A stretch of 64,000 bases of DNA from Ficedula albicollis (GCF_000247815.1 NC_021674.1:27096331-27160330); one strand, 5' to 3'. Positions 1 to 13,390 are shown, numbered from the stretch's first letter. The notes: generated by a model from the sequence alone, not told the origin. Translations and numbers: made by a program.

Positions 1-2112
1 AATATTTTTTTCATGTTTCATTTGGTTGAGGGTAGCAGGTTCATAGTTTTCTACTGGTGTAGAAAACAGAGACAATGTTTCAGGTTTTGTTTTGCTTATA
101 AATATTTATGGAAATTACTTATTTAAAGAATTATTTAAATGAAAGTGTACCTTGGCAACATGTACTTTAGATTCTCTGGGTGATGTTCTAAATTTTTCCT
201 TCATCCACCCAGTGGCTTTAGCACTTGCAAAATGCCAGTATTGCATACTTGCATACTTCTTTTACTAGCATCCTAAGGGAGAAAAGATCACCTCAGCAGC
301 AAAAATTTTAAAAAGGGAGAGGAGGGAGGCAAGAGGCCCAAGTTTATTGTGTAATTTAGGTGTGTGCAATGTTCTTGCTGTATCCTGCAGAAACACCTTT
401 GTTATTATTCCATTCAAACTAATTCAAACAGTACTTTGTGAAAATAATTCTTGAAGGAGCTTATACCAATGAACAAGTAGAATGAACAGAGATTGACTGT
501 TCATCATGCCTGGTATATATTGCTTTGTCTAACAACTTGCCCCAGCAGACTTACAATTGTGTTCTCTCTGAAGACCCTCCCAGCTGCAAGGCCTGATTGA
601 CGGAATCTGTGGGCAGATGCACTTGCCAGACTCCAATAAAGATGGGGCCTTGGGAACATCTAAGGCAATTATTGACGGGCAGCAATCCACTAATCAGACA
701 ATTTCAAAATTAATCCCACAGTCCCTTACTGTATTAGCTTTCCTTCTTGTTTGTATTTATACAGCAAATTCATGACTTCAGTGAATACTCTCCCTTCCAG
801 CCCAATTATGTATCTCTGAGGATATTAAATTAAAAACAGAAGAAATATTGAAAGTGGCTTGCAATTAGTTTCTTTAAAAAGTGTTGTGGCACTTACAGGC
901 TGGGCTTCTTAATATGATGCTTGATAATAAAAGTAAACAGGATTTTTTTTTTTCTCATACAAGTAAGGCAAGTGTTCCTAATATGCCTTGTTATAAAGCA
1001 GCTTATATATAATGAGAGGGGGGAAAAGTGATTTGATTTTGGAGTTTAATTATATCTTCATAAAATTCTTCTACAGTAACTGACAAATCCACAGTGTCTC
1101 CAAATCACATAAGCCGATTTTGGGTTGTGCATTTTGTTTTATCTTTCCCTTGTTTTATTCTGATCACTTTATAGTACAAAATTGCATTGCATTTGATTGT
1201 TACCTGCCTTTTAAATGAAGATTGATCCAAACAGAACATTTTTTTCTTGGGGAAATATAGAACCATCTTCATGGTGTAACTGTTCAATTGTGAGTCACTG
1301 CCCAAAGTCCTTAGTTGTGTACTGTGTATGTCATTCTTTTAAAATTTGGAAATCTGATGCCTGCAATGACAGAAGGATTGTTTCTGCAGATCTAAAGCTG
1401 AATGTAGAATTTCCTCATTTTATTATTGAAAATGGGCGACCAATGATAGCATCCCTTCAAAGGCATTATTTTTTGTCTTTGCATTGCTGATTACTATTGG
1501 ATTGAACAGTAAAAGCACTGCACATTTCTGCTGTTTCCCACATGCAGCAGAAATTGTAGATTTTTTTTTTTTTATTCATGATCAGTTTGCTTTCAAGTAC
1601 ACAGGAATGAAAAAGAAATTGAACTAATCCATTGGAAGTCAGTGGGTGAACTCAGTGAACATGTGGGCTGGAGAGTCAATGGTGCAAAGCTAAGTGTAAA
1701 AAGAGTAGAAAGTATTTCCAAGTTGAGGAAGTGGTGAGGCAGAGATTCTACTGAAGAGGTTTAGGCTCAAACTCCTTCCTGGTAACTTTGGTGGGTCCAG
1801 CCACTTTCAGTGTATTTCAAATTTCCATCCATATGGCTTCAAGATTTCCATCCTTGAATGAGTGCTGGAGGAAAAATGTTATGTGCAAGCTTTATTAAAA
1901 TTATATAATTGGTATAATTTTTAAGTAAAAATTATAAATCTTTAAGGGACAGCAGCACTGGTTAACTTTGATCTTTTTAGTAATTGTATGTGGAGCTGAT
2001 GAACATAAAGTAACTAACTTATAAGATCACCATCTGCTTTGAACAAAAATTTGAATGGACAGTATCCATTTTGATCTCTTGTAATCAGTCGCAATTTTGA
2101 ATTGATTCACAG
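1..2112. other. Non-coding AT-rich stretch, no gene recognised
   Basis: No open frame here resembles a known protein. The longest, 91 codons at 1215-1490 on the plus strand, has no domain signature. A run of 13 T lies at 1561-1573. The only part that stands out is the motif cluster listed at 560-760. The rest reads as ordinary bird-like intergenic or intronic DNA. Confidence 0.6.
560..760. promoter_or_regulatory. Possible conserved enhancer with two ATTGACGG sites
   Basis: Seen: the octamer ATTGACGG occurs twice 75 bp apart (596-603, in the context CTGATTGACGG, and 671-678). TAATCAGACA and AAAATTAATC follow within 45 bp. TGATTGAC-type sites are bound by PBX/MEIS TALE homeodomain proteins, and TAAT cores by other homeodomains. 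That such a cluster works as a developmental enhancer is inference. Conservation cannot be judged from one sequence, and motifs this short also arise by chance in AT-rich DNA. Confidence 0.2.
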
Positions 2113-2146
2113 ACATGGAGGACGTGAGGCAAGAGTCATGCTGCAG

Positions 2147-5100
2147 GTAAGCTATTTTTGGATTACCTGAGTGATTTCTTGAACTCTCTTTCCAGATCGA
2201 TGCAGCTTTTAGTCATGGAAAATGGCTAAATTAACACACTTGTTTATATTGGGTATATTTAGACAGGAAGGCAAGGCTCAGGAAGCTCAAGGATAAAAGT
2301 TCCTGTAAGATTCTTTTGTAATTCAGTATTTAGCAATGTGCCTGTGATGATGCCAAGCTGCCTTTCCTTGTGCAAGCAAAACCCATGATGGAGCTGCTGG
2401 TAGGCCTTGTTTTATATTACTTTTATTTGATTTATTGCAGAAGTTGTTAACACCCCATAGCTCTTTGAATAAAACAAGAAAACCCATAAGGCTCAGCAGC
2501 AACATGAACCAGGAAGTCTTTCACCTTCATTATGAACCAATTCAGCTTTTGATTACCTGGGGATTAACACCTCCATATGTAACAAAACATGCATTCTGTG
2601 AGTAAGAAGCTCTGTAAGGTAACAGCTCACACAATTTGATATACTTCAAATCTAGCTCAAGATGAAAATGAAAAGCGGGAGGCTAACAAACAGAAAAGAT
2701 TCTCCAGGTTTCCATCCATCCTTCTGAACACATCTCTTAAAACCTATAATTCATCAAGTAGATTTCATGTGAAATTATTAAAAAATGCTTTAAAATTCAC
2801 AGATCCTCTTAGGAAAGTAGCACTTGATGAATTAAGGTCCCCACTGCGTGACATTGGTGGAGATTTGCCCTTTAGTAAAGGGTTGAGTTTGGAGGTTTCT
2901 GAAATGCTTTCCCAACTATATAGCGTTTTAGTGAATGAGGGCAGCTCTTCAATCCACATCTGCCTGGAGGGATCCTGCTTAGAGACGGGTACAGTTCAAT
3001 TTCCCTGCTTATGCTGCAGTTCAGCCAACTGATTGTGATTCTCTTTGTGGGCATTCCTTTGTCTTCGTTTTATATGTGCAGGTGGATTCAGACCATGGCC
3101 TTTACATACACCACCAGCTGGTGACAGCTTTTGGCTATGGTTGACCTGGGTTAAGTTAGAACTCATGACCAAAAAGTGAAACTTGATGTTACCAAAGCCT
3201 GAGGTTATTTGTTGCCCTTTAGGGATTGCTGGTTTTAAGCAACAGCAATTAGGTTTGTGTGGCACAATAAACAAAAATAGAAAGTGCGTTCATATGGCTA
3301 ATGTAAAGATTAAAGCCCTTGCACTCTCAGCTGCACGCTGAATAGCTTGGGTTTTTATATGCCTTTAAACGGGAGGGCTGCGTAACATGACCCTCCAGTT
3401 GAAAGGATGCAGAATCGCTATACTCCCATCTGGATTATTACGTTCAATTTAGGCCACATGAACTCCTGTGCTGAAGGTGTGCATCTAAGAAAATGGTTGT
3501 GAATTGAGCGTGACTTGCATAAAAGAGCAAGTTGCACCTATTCGTTCTTGAAGACCATCTGGTTTTAGTTAAAATCACGGTTGGCTTGCCAGCCAGCTAT
3601 GGGGGCCCCATCTTCTCTTCTGTATCACCCCGCATTCACATGCTTAATATACTAGTAATTTTATTATGGAGCTGTGGTCAAGACTCTGTGGCTAAGGTTG
3701 CAACCAGGTTCTTTTATAAGCTCTGTTTTTTGTCTGCCCCACTAGAGCTTTCACTCGGAAAATTGACTTGAAAATTGGCAACATTCACTCTGCACTTCGT
3801 ATCCATATATTTACATTCTCAGGCATGTTTAATTGTCATGCTCCCTGCTTCACTATTCTTTCAACTTCAATGTTAATTATTAGGCCCCACTTAAAATTAA
3901 GCCTTTCTTGGTGTCTTTTAATTACAATCAAGCCCTAGGCAGTCAGGTTATTATGACCACTGTGTATAACACCGTTCTTGGTTGTGGCCCTCAGTTGCCT
4001 TGTTATGGCTTATTTGTAGACTGGGAGCTCTTTGACTTTTTGTTGAATTTGTTTGAGTATGTTGTGGGTCCTGAACTACTACTCAAGCCTTTTTCTACTA
4101 CTGCCATTTAAAAAGTGGTAATAAACATCCAAACAATTTATAGATGCCACCTGACTCCAGCTGAAGTTGATGGCAGAATTTCCAACATCAGCAGGAATGG
4201 TGCAGCTGTGACTCTCCTTTTGTAAATGATCGTAGGTGCTAACTCACCCTACTATCTAAGCTAAACTGGTGAAGTTTTCCAAATACTGTTTCCTTACCAT
4301 TTTAAAAACTGTAATCACCATTTTTGGCAAGATACTGAAAGTCTGCATACTTGAGTGTAGGGAACCTGTGTGTATTAGCATTGATCACGAATAATTGACA
4401 AAGCTTTTTTTGGAAACACTAACTATAATATGAAGAAGTGTAATTCGAGTAATTCCTTGTTTTCTGTTTTAATCTACTTTTCTCATCACTTTTAATATGA
4501 AAATCCAGCTCCTTGCTCACAGGAGGTAAATAGTGTTAGTGGATTTGCAAGCAGTCAGTTGACTTTGGCACCTTAGTGTGTGTTCCAGAGTGGATACAGG
4601 TTAAAGCAGGGTGACCAAGTCTCAATTTAAAATACAGTACCTGTTGTTATTCCAATTTCTGTGTAATTATTTCTGATTGCATATAGGAAAGCTTTTGAGA
4701 ATCCTATACCCAAAAGTGACTTAACACCGTCCAGACCTCTAAATAAGTGACATGTTCACACTCAGCATCTTCAGTGTATGATTAGTTATTTAAATTGAAC
4801 GAGGGTCTTCTAAGTCCGCTGTCTGCTGTTTCTTTTTGTCTTCAGAGTTTTACCTAGATTCTATAAGTACTTCAGCTCTGTAGTCCGAGGGGTTTAAAAC
4901 TGATGGAAGAGCCAAGATTATCTGCAACAAAAAAGTAATTTGATATTTTCAGAAAAGATTTGATGAAGGTCAAACATTGAAAACCAAAGGGGAAAAAAAG
5001 TCTGTTGCTAGAAGAGACCCTATTAAAAATAGGACTAAGAAGGTGATGGTCACAATGGTAAGGAGATATAAAAGGAAATGTGGAGTGTGGAATGTGACTT

Positions 5101-5571
5101 GTTTTCAGGCAAAGGCAGAATGGATAGATGTGAATAGTCCTATGAATGTTAGTTGATCTATAATCCTTATTTTGAAAAAAAAGCGATATTTTTAAAAAAC
5201 AGGTAGGGTTTTGGGCCTTTTCACTGATGTATTTGATGTATTTTATCCCTTTTGTACAAATTTCTCAGATTTGCAATGCATTGATTTTTCTGAATGTAAA
5301 GTGCAGTATCCTTGCCTCTAAAGTATAAATTCACATCCACTTGGGGAAAACATTGTCCCCCTTCTAATAGAGAGAATACAGTTCTACTGTATGATAAAGG
5401 AGTTCTGTCTGACAAGTCTTTGAAAGTCAATAGTCTGAAAAACATAGCACTGAATCTGCCGGTAGTACCCGTCCAAAGCAGGATCTGTCTTACAGATTTT
5501 TGTTATCAGAGGAACCTATTGCAGACCTGAGACCACAGTAACTGTGGCTTCTAGGTTTAAACAGGTCATGG
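2147..5571. other. Non-coding stretch, no gene recognised
   Basis: Overlapping open frames occur on both strands at about 2765-3274, the longest 92 codons on the minus strand at 2996-3274. None carries a domain motif or reads as a family member, and frames on both strands at once are typical of chance. I see no repeat family here. Confidence 0.6.
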
Positions 5572-5595
5572 TATTATTATTATTATTATTATTAT
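5572..5595 (+). repeat. (TAT)8 microsatellite
   Basis: Eight uninterrupted TAT units (24 bp) between GGTA and GCAAC. A perfect trinucleotide run of this length is likely to vary in length between individuals. Confidence 0.95.
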
Positions 5596-8500
5596 GCAAC
5601 AACAAACTGCACTTACCAGAGAAGTTATGGAAGTGCTTGGTCTGCAGTTGTAGCTGGATGATTCCAGTAATCTGTCTTGACCAAGGAGTTGGAAGAGTGC
5701 ATAGGAATTTTCTGTTCTGACTTGAATCAGTACAGCTAATTAGCAAAACTCTCTGGAAATGCCTTTTTCAGATATGGTGTCATTCACTCGTCTGGTTTGA
5801 AAGGGAGTATGAAGTACTTTTGTATTATTACAAGCCTAGTGATTGAGCTGGTATATTTCCTGCCAAATTTGCTTTGTTTTATTGAATACGGGAAGTCTTA
5901 ACATGTTCTTTGACAGCAAAAGTCTCTGGAAACCAAGAATGTGGGATATCTTTATTGCATACCTACCACAGAGAGTTGTCACTAGTCTATACACTGCAGA
6001 GAACATTTGAGATAGACAAATCTCGTTAAAGATCAAGCTTTTTTAGGAGGTGGCACAGTGATATCTGCCTTGTTGGTTTATTTGTGTGTATTGCAGTTGT
6101 TAACTTAGTGGTACATACATTAAAATTCATGTAACTTAGTATGGTGCTGTTTACTAACTTCATGCAATATATATCGGTTTAAAAAAATCACTCATATTAT
6201 GTTTAAATGCTAATAGAATGAAATCCCTTAGCAGTCAAAGGAATTAGCCTGTATATGAGTGAAATACCAAGGCAGGTCTTGTTATTTTTATGAAACTCTG
6301 AATAATATAAGTATCCAATTGATAAAATTTTATTAAAGCTGACAGCCCTTAAGTGATCTAAGTGGTAAATATTGAAATGAAGTTTCAACAACACTGCAGT
6401 ACCAAGGGAGGCCTAAGGCAGCAATAAGGATTAAACAATGATTTAATGTTGCTCCTTGGGGGTAGGAATTGTTGTTTTAATGGAGAGCAAAAGCTCACTT
6501 CCTTCTAAATAATTAAACTGTGATTTGAGAAATTGATCTAAGGTAGTTGTAGTGGTTTGTTAAGTCCGAAAGAGATAAATGAAGGCAAAGTGTCCTGGGG
6601 CAAGGAGAAGTCAGGGGAGAGTAGTGAAGAGATAGTTTTGCGGGATAGATTCATGACAAGTGTCCCTCGGGAAGGGGGAAGCTGGCAATGAGCATATTTT
6701 ATCTTCTATTTGTAATGTAAACAGACTTGTGCTGCCTGAGGGTGGGTAATAGCTAATGAGCAGGGGGTTTCCGTGGGGTGCAGATTTTATTAGCACAGCT
6801 TATAAAAAATGGAGCTAAATTAAAAATGCAATGTCTTCTAGATAATCCGATAATCAGCGGTGCTACAGGGAGCACCTCCACCTAAGCAGAGTGAGTGTAT
6901 TAGCATATGCATGTAAAATTTTCAAACAATTTGTTCAGCAGTTTCTGTGAGCTGATGTTTCTGTGTTTCTGAAAGCTGATGGCTTTCTCTTCTTCACAAC
7001 AGAAAGCAGATTTCACATAATAGGGTTGATTATTTTGGGCTGTTTTAGGAATGTAGGAATGAAGGAATTTTGTAATGTGTTTCGGATCTGTCATTTGTAT
7101 ATAACCAGTGGGAGACTTGGCCAGAGACCTGCTCATCATATATGCCTCTTGGGTGATGGCTACAAATGAGATGACAGCTAGGATGGTGGTAGAGATGGGA
7201 TAGAAGGGGGAAAAGGGAGAGACAAAACTCTGCCTAAATTAGATAATTGCTTGAGGTAATTTCCTTGGGATTAATATGATCCCCAATCCTGAATTGTTCC
7301 AGACAACCGATGCAGAGCTTCCAAAACTCTGGAGGATCTTTTCCAACCAACCACTCCTGTCGGTCTGTATGTACATAACACTCTTTAGAAACACAGTTAA
7401 ATTGAGTCAACATCCTAAAAATTCCCTCTACTTACTGGAAAAGTCTGTCTGCATTTAATCCAGGCCTGCAAATGGGCAGGATACGTCAGAATAATGTTGT
7501 ATTTAGGCATGTAGGAGGAACAAGTTGAGTCATCAAGAGCCCCTGAGAAAACATGCCGCTGTCAAAATTTTGTGACTACTGCTGCTGATGCCTCCATTTT
7601 TCTCAGCACTGAAGGCAAAGCTCAGAAGGCAAATTGAGTACAGAACATGAATGGCAAAAGTCTTCTAGAATTCAGGATTAAGATATTGTCTGAAGTTTTC
7701 AGTAATAAGAAAGGTTACTCCAAACACTTGTGGCTTTCAGGGGCTTTGGGACATACTGAAACAGGAAGAATTAACAGAAATATCCCTGCATATCTTACTC
7801 CAGACTGTAAGACCTGGGGCTAGTAGTGTTAAACCTTACATTGCACAGTCAGAAACATTTTTAACTCACCTGCTTCTCTCTGTGCAATCAACTCAAGAAT
7901 TGGAAGTGAAGTTAAATCATACAAGCAGATAAATGTGTATAAAACATTTTTTTCCAAGCATGTCTTATGTTGTTCTCTTTCATATGCTCATTACTATAAT
8001 GAGAGGAAAGCTTCAGGACCACCTGGTGTAGAATTAACTTCCCAGCTCCTCAGGCTAGGAGAGAGAAGAGGTTGTGCCATGATCAAACAATCCTTGGTGT
8101 TATTTATTGATGGCTTTCCATAAGTGTCAAGCAGGTTGCAGGTTCTAGTGCACATAATTCCTTAGAGTGCACCTCTTGATGCACTGAAAGGTGCACTCCA
8201 GCTGTCTCAGTTTGGGTGTTTACCAATAGTTCAGTCTGATGATTGGAATCCATCGTGTGCCTGTACTCACCCTCTGTCAGAAGGAATGAAAAGTAGATAG
8301 GACATTCTGACTTGGTACATTCATTTGTCAGATTGGGTTTGGTATTGCATGTGTACATGTTGCTCTTTGTTTCTGTTGGAAAACACAAGGCAGAAGAAAT
8401 GTCTTGCAGTCAGAGTCAGAAGGTGGTAGAACTAAGTCTCAGGAAACAGCTTTATCTTTCCCATGGGAGTTCATTCAATTGGCTCAACCCATCACTAAGA

Positions 8501-8706
8501 AGACTTCTGTCTCCTGAGGAAGCAAACTCTGCTTTGTGGAGACCTCCATTGTATGAGAGAAGGGATACACACCTGAGGTTTTTAGGAAGCTCTTTGAGGA
8601 GATGAATGGGAAATCCTGAACACAATTGAAGTTCTGTGGAAGGCCAGGGTAGGGAGCTGAGACAGGGCTGACGTGCCTATGGTAGCTTATCTTAGTGAGG
8701 AGATGT
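5596..8706. other. Non-coding stretch, no gene recognised
   Basis: AT-rich DNA with only short, unrecognisable open frames. The one item noted separately is the homeodomain/POU-like motif cluster at 6841-6912. Confidence 0.6.
6841..6912. promoter_or_regulatory. Possible regulatory cluster: doubled GATAATC plus POU-like site
   Basis: Seen: GATAATC occurs twice back to back (6841-6847 and 6849-6855). The first runs on as TAATCC, the preferred core of K50 homeodomain proteins such as OTX and PITX. At 6900-6915 lies TTAGCATATGCATG followed by TA, which resembles POU-factor octamer variants and contains the palindromes CATATG and ATGCAT. That these act together as an enhancer is inference only. 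Confidence 0.18.
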
Positions 8707-8800
8707 CATCACAGCATCAATGAGTTTGGAAGGCACCACTGCAGAATGTCTAGTGCAGTCTCCTTGCTCAGAGAAGTGACATATTCAGGGCCATGTATTT
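8707..8800 (-). mobile_element. Decayed CR1 LINE 3' end (antisense)
   Basis: Read on the plus strand, the order of words follows the reverse complement of the avian CR1 3' region: TCACAGCATCAATGAG, TTTGGAAGGCACC, GAATGTCTAGTGCAG, CTCCTTGCTCAGAG, then TCAGGGCCATGT. CR1 is the dominant non-LTR retrotransposon of birds and is nearly always 5'-truncated. The copy is well diverged, and its ATTCTATG-type terminal octamers are degraded. The 3' end lies at about 8707. No coding capacity remains. Confidence 0.65.
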
Positions 8801-11800
8801 TACTGTCTTATTTACTGCCTAAGTACTCTCTCTGTAGGTATCTAGTGCATACTTGAGGGAAGGATGGTGTAGTTTAATGACATTTATCACCTACTATGAT
8901 AAAGTAACAAGGTAATTATACAAGCACTACTTCTTTGTTATTATATTTCAGTAGTATGTGAAATACCAGAGAATTTCTAAGACACAGGACTAACTTAAAT
9001 CAAATACTTTAACTTCCTCTGCCCCCATGGGTTAACACCTGTGACCACATAGTCACTGATGAGCTTATCCTAAGTACTGGGATTGTTGATAATAGTGAAT
9101 GGTAGTACTAATTGAATAATAACCCAGGCATAGTAGCTTGCTGTCTTGTAAGTTTGTGTTGTCAGTTCAGCTGATTTTGAACAGGAAGAATTGGTCAAAA
9201 AATTAATAAATGAGGCAATTTGCAATTAAACATTTATATTCTGATCCTCTAGAGACCCAAGACATCAATCTATTTCAGTTAACCAGAACTGTGCTGGGGT
9301 TAAATTTAGAAGTGTGCCTAAACTGAGGCTGAGATATCTTCTCTATGAAGACAATATTTTACCTTTGATCTTTTGTAAGAATGCAAATCAAATTTTTGGG
9401 TTACATCACAACATGGCAGTCCACAATGTTTATTAAGGGGGAATATTGCTTTTAGATTATCAGATGGTGCACATCACTAATAGAAACATAAATTTTGGCT
9501 GACTATTTACTTACCAGGGTGTCAGTAGGCAGTTCCATTCCTGCCTTTGCCTTATGCTTCCTGAAGAACCATCATGCAAGTTGCATGTCTTTCCAGGCTT
9601 CCATTTGCCAGACCTGCACCAGTAGTAAGAGCAGTGCTTTTCCTACTACCTTTTTAATCTGACTACTGTGTTCAGATGATCACCTCTTCAGTGCAGCAAG
9701 TGCCCTGTTCTTTGCATCTGCAATGGAGCCAAACTGAGAGCTTGGAAATAATGTGAAGAGCTTTGTCACTGTTGGCTCAGGACACATTTTTGCCATGGTC
9801 AGATTTCTTACAACAGTTTATTTTTGTGGCAAACATTGCTATGTTTTGACTTAAATATAGCAAAATTTTCAACATGATGAAATGGCAAAAAATGTCACAG
9901 TTCATCATGCTACAAAGTATAAACAATCATCAAACAGGTGAAAAATACATTAAAGAAGAATAAAACTTCAAACGAGTTTTAAGTAGTTCACTTTTATGTT
10001 TTAATAGCTCTTTAGGAGCCTATAAATAAAAAGTCAATTGGATTTCAGACTTGTTTCCATAGTTATATTACACACAGGGAGTATTCAATAAAACAAATCT
10101 TTTATTTAGTTCCTGACAGGTAATTAAAATGTGCCTCTGCATTTTCTTGTCTGTTACTGTAGGAACTAATATCAAAGATTTCTAGAGTTTACAAGAATTC
10201 ACAAATCTATTGCAACTTAATTTTATCTTTTGGATTGAAAACCTGGTGCTAACTGGAAGTCTTTAGTTAGTGGAAAGTTTGAATCCTGTTTGGCATTCCA
10301 AGCCTAACATTTCTTTTTTACTACAAAAATTTACTCTCAGCTTCAAAGATCTTGAGTCTCGTTTGCACATTTTTCAAAGTAATAAATGGTGGGCAAAGCC
10401 AAATATGTAGAAAAATACCCATTAGAAGCAGAAGAAATTTAGACAAAAAGAAAAAAAAAGATTGTTAAATTCCTGAAAATATTTAGGAGATAGGAAGAAG
10501 GTGCTCATGATGGTTAAAAGTTCTATGAATTTTTTAAATTCTTAGTTATCAATTAGGTTGTTTTTATTTCAAGTGTCTGAGATTTTTCTAGGTACTCTTC
10601 CATCATACAGTTCTGCAATCTCTTCAATATATATATACTTTTAGAAGTTTTAGAAGACAGCACCTGTGAACATCTAAAAAAAAAAAAAGCAAGAGAGGCA
10701 CTTCTCTTTACTGCTGACATACTACCTGGATCAGTATGGCTAAATCAGAAACTTTCAGTCTTTGACTTTTTATAGGCTTATATATGGTGGCACCATGGGG
10801 TTGGATTTCACAGCTGGGGATCATATAAAGAATAAGCTTCATTTTACCAGACTTACTTTTTTTTTTTTTTTTCTGTGTATCACTGCAGTCTCTTGCCCCT
10901 GCAATATTGTAGTATCCACTATAGAATATGGTGACCAGTAGATCTGCCAGGGTCTGTATCAAAATGCCTAAATCACTCACTCATACAGGAAGCTACCTCT
11001 GTGCTATTTGTGGTGTATCTCCCAGACATGGGGGAAAATTGCTTTGGGAAAGGCTTTATCAATTAAACTGATTAAGAATTAAGCTAATAATAATTGGCCA
11101 TAGCTTGGCATGTGGTTACTTTGTGATGTGTTTCTCACACCTGCTTTGTCATTTTGGTTACAGTTGCCTGACTGCACGGATAACCAACTACCTTGTTCTT
11201 TGTGAGTACCGAGCATTGGTTGTCCTCCCATCTGTTATCTAAAACCACTGCAATTTTTCTTTGGTCAGGCATACTTAAGGAAATACACAAATCTTCATGT
11301 GTGTTGGGTGAATCTTCCTGTTAGTACCACCATGCTGTATTCCACAGTTCTGGGCCAGCTCGGTGCTATTGGGGGATGTTTGGTGGGCACAGGGGCTGGG
11401 GGTACTGGGGTCACAAGAGATACTGCTGGATAAAACACAGTAGGGACAAATAAGGTTTCCTAACAGCATGGGAAATGCTGCATGAAGAGACTTTTGCCTT
11501 CCAGATGGCCATGTCTAAACAGAGTCAGCAGTGTCCAAAGGGGGAGGATATCAACTTCTCAAGGGTTGCCAGCTTGAGCTGTTGAGTGTTGCGGGTCTGT
11601 TGAGTAACGTGACGAACTATAGCTATCACTTTACACACAAATGCATCTCAGCTCCTTGCTGAGGCTTGACATCAGGCAATAGGCTTATGTTTTATGAGTA
11701 TTAAAATGTCATAAGTTTAGTACTAACTTGTACAATTTCTGGTATAACTCCCCCACCCTTGCTTCTTCTTTTATGTTAGAGTTAGAAGAATGGTAATAAT

Positions 11801-12316
11801 CTTTATTGTCCCTTAAAAATGAGCTTGGAGACATTATTGTAAAAGTTGGGTAATCTCAACAGAATGATAAGATTTGCAGTATTACTGATGGGCTCAGCTA
11901 AGCCAATAAAATTCTAGAAAAAAGGCCTAAGCTGCAGGAATTTTCAGGGATTTATGAGTTCTTGGCACATTTGGGAGTAACTGTTTCCATGAGTGGCCGT
12001 TTTATCAAAAAAGAAAAATTAGAGTTATGTAGCATAAAATGTTTGCTAGGGTGGAAAAAGTCCCACTTTCTGGATTACTCTTGGCTCCGTCTGTTGTCAA
12101 AACTAATCACACTGAGCAGTTCATCTGTTTATTACCATAATATTGTATTTACAGCATGCGTAAATACAGCTCTTTTCATATTAAGCCTGATAGCCACTTT
12201 AAACCTGTCTTTTATCTATTGCTGGTACATTTCTAACCCACTTATTGCATTTGCAGATTCTGCAACAAATTTATGTGTTTTATAAACCTAACAGAATACC
12301 TTGTGTACTGATTGAT
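8801..12316. other. Non-coding stretch with homopolymer runs
   Basis: No recognisable gene. Homopolymers: 13 A at 10676-10688 and 16 T at 10857-10872. Between and just beyond them two short stretches (about 10727-10753 and 10951-10980) share an 'ATCA...ATGxCTAAATCA' pattern, which could be an old local duplication. No interspersed repeat family is recognisable. Confidence 0.55.
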
Positions 12317-12379
12317 GGAAAATCAGTTGCTCAGTTGCCAGGCAATGATTGATTTTCCAACACAGCTGCTCCAGCTGTG
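12317..12379. repeat. Two adjacent hairpins, one with paired E-boxes
   Basis: First hairpin: GGAAAATCA (12317-12325) pairs with TGATTTTCC (12350-12358) across a 24-nt loop that itself contains the mini-stem TTGCC-A-GGCAA. Second hairpin: CACAGCTG (12361-12368) pairs perfectly with CAGCTGTG (12372-12379) across CTC, so each arm holds a CAGCTG E-box. These are seen directly. Whether they form in RNA or mark a bHLH-bound element is not known. Confidence 0.5.
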
Positions 12380-13334
12380 CTACAGATGCTATTTTTTCTC
12401 AGATATCATAAATGGTGTTGTAAGCTATTGAATATGATCCTTAATTGCAAGGATCTCTGAGAAATCAGTCATTTAAGTACTAAATGGCCATTTGGTCGTT
12501 ACCTTCAGCTATGTTTTGCGTTTTTGTCTCGTAGACCTGAAATTAGCTGTGCTGCTTGGAGGTTGCTTTGGTCTATTTTGCAAGAAGCTGGTTTGAAATC
12601 TGTGACATAAGTAAATGCTTGTCACTAAAAATTACAGTTCATTACAAAATACTGTAGCCAATAGCATGTGCTGATGACAGCAAGCCTTTTTCCTGGAATG
12701 CATTTCAGATTCCAATATTTTATTTCAAACCTTGCTCAGCTGTGTATGACTAATAAATAATAGAGGAAAGAATAACTCAACAGAAAATTTGCAGACCTTC
12801 TTTTGATCTGGGGAAGCAGACTTTGGTTGTTCAGCATTCTTTTAGATGACCTTCATAACTTAGTTGTAGGCTGTGATTTGGCTCTGCTATCCATTTCCAC
12901 AGCAGCATAAAATATTAAAGTCAAGCAATATCAATAATTCATAGTCTTATGGCATCAGGGATATCAATGAGAGGGAACATTTGGATTTGCTAAAATTAAA
13001 AGCGCAACTCTGCTTAAGGTACAAGTGCAACCTTAAGACTTTTAGTGGTCATTGTGAGAGAGGAAATTAAGCCAAGTTTCATGTTTCATGAAAGGAGGAG
13101 ATGTAGTTTGTAGGTGTCCTGCATTTCTACATTAGCCTCCTATTCACAACAGAGTAATTTATCTCCTTGCTAAAATAGACTTGTTGGCAGACTGGGTTCT
13201 TTGCCCTACCTTTTTCAAGAAAAGCACTTCTCAATGTTTTATCCTAGGTATGAAATGTGATTCTCCTTAAAGAGCCAGTTACCACTGATGTTGACAGTAT
13301 GGCTGGTTACAAAGCATAGAGAACTGAAGCAGTC
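12380..13334. other. Non-coding stretch, possibly conserved
   Basis: No open frame of note. The DNA is dense in homeodomain cores (AATTAG, TAATAA) and has CCATTTGG-like words. That look is common in vertebrate conserved non-coding elements, but a single sequence cannot show conservation. Confidence 0.4.
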
Positions 13335-13390
13335 TGGCTTCTACACCTGGTTTTGCCACTGCCTTGTGGGCAAATCCCTTTGGTGTTCTG
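13335..13390 (+). mobile_element. Possible MIR-like SINE scrap
   Basis: The words CTGGTTTTGCCACTG then GGGCAAATCCCTT follow the order of the MIR/CORE-SINE body (gtTCtGCCACT ... TGGGCAAgTcaCTT), with about 15 bases missing between them. MIR-type tRNA-derived SINEs are old and rare in birds, so a short match like this is only suggestive. No tRNA-like head or LINE-like tail is visible. Confidence 0.3.

Noticed and set aside
2113..2146. 34-bp exon-like segment with ATG (MEDVRQESCC) and donor CAG|GTAAGC
   Set aside because: The acceptor side has no pyrimidine tract, and the peptide is too short to judge.
2147..2190. Apparent 46-52 bp intron (GTAAGC ... TTTCCAG)
   Set aside because: Too short for a vertebrate spliceosomal intron.
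7318..7350. CR1-like word CTGGAGGATCTTTTCCAACC
   Set aside because: Lacks the terminal octamers and the preceding GGACTAGATGA block; probably coincidence.
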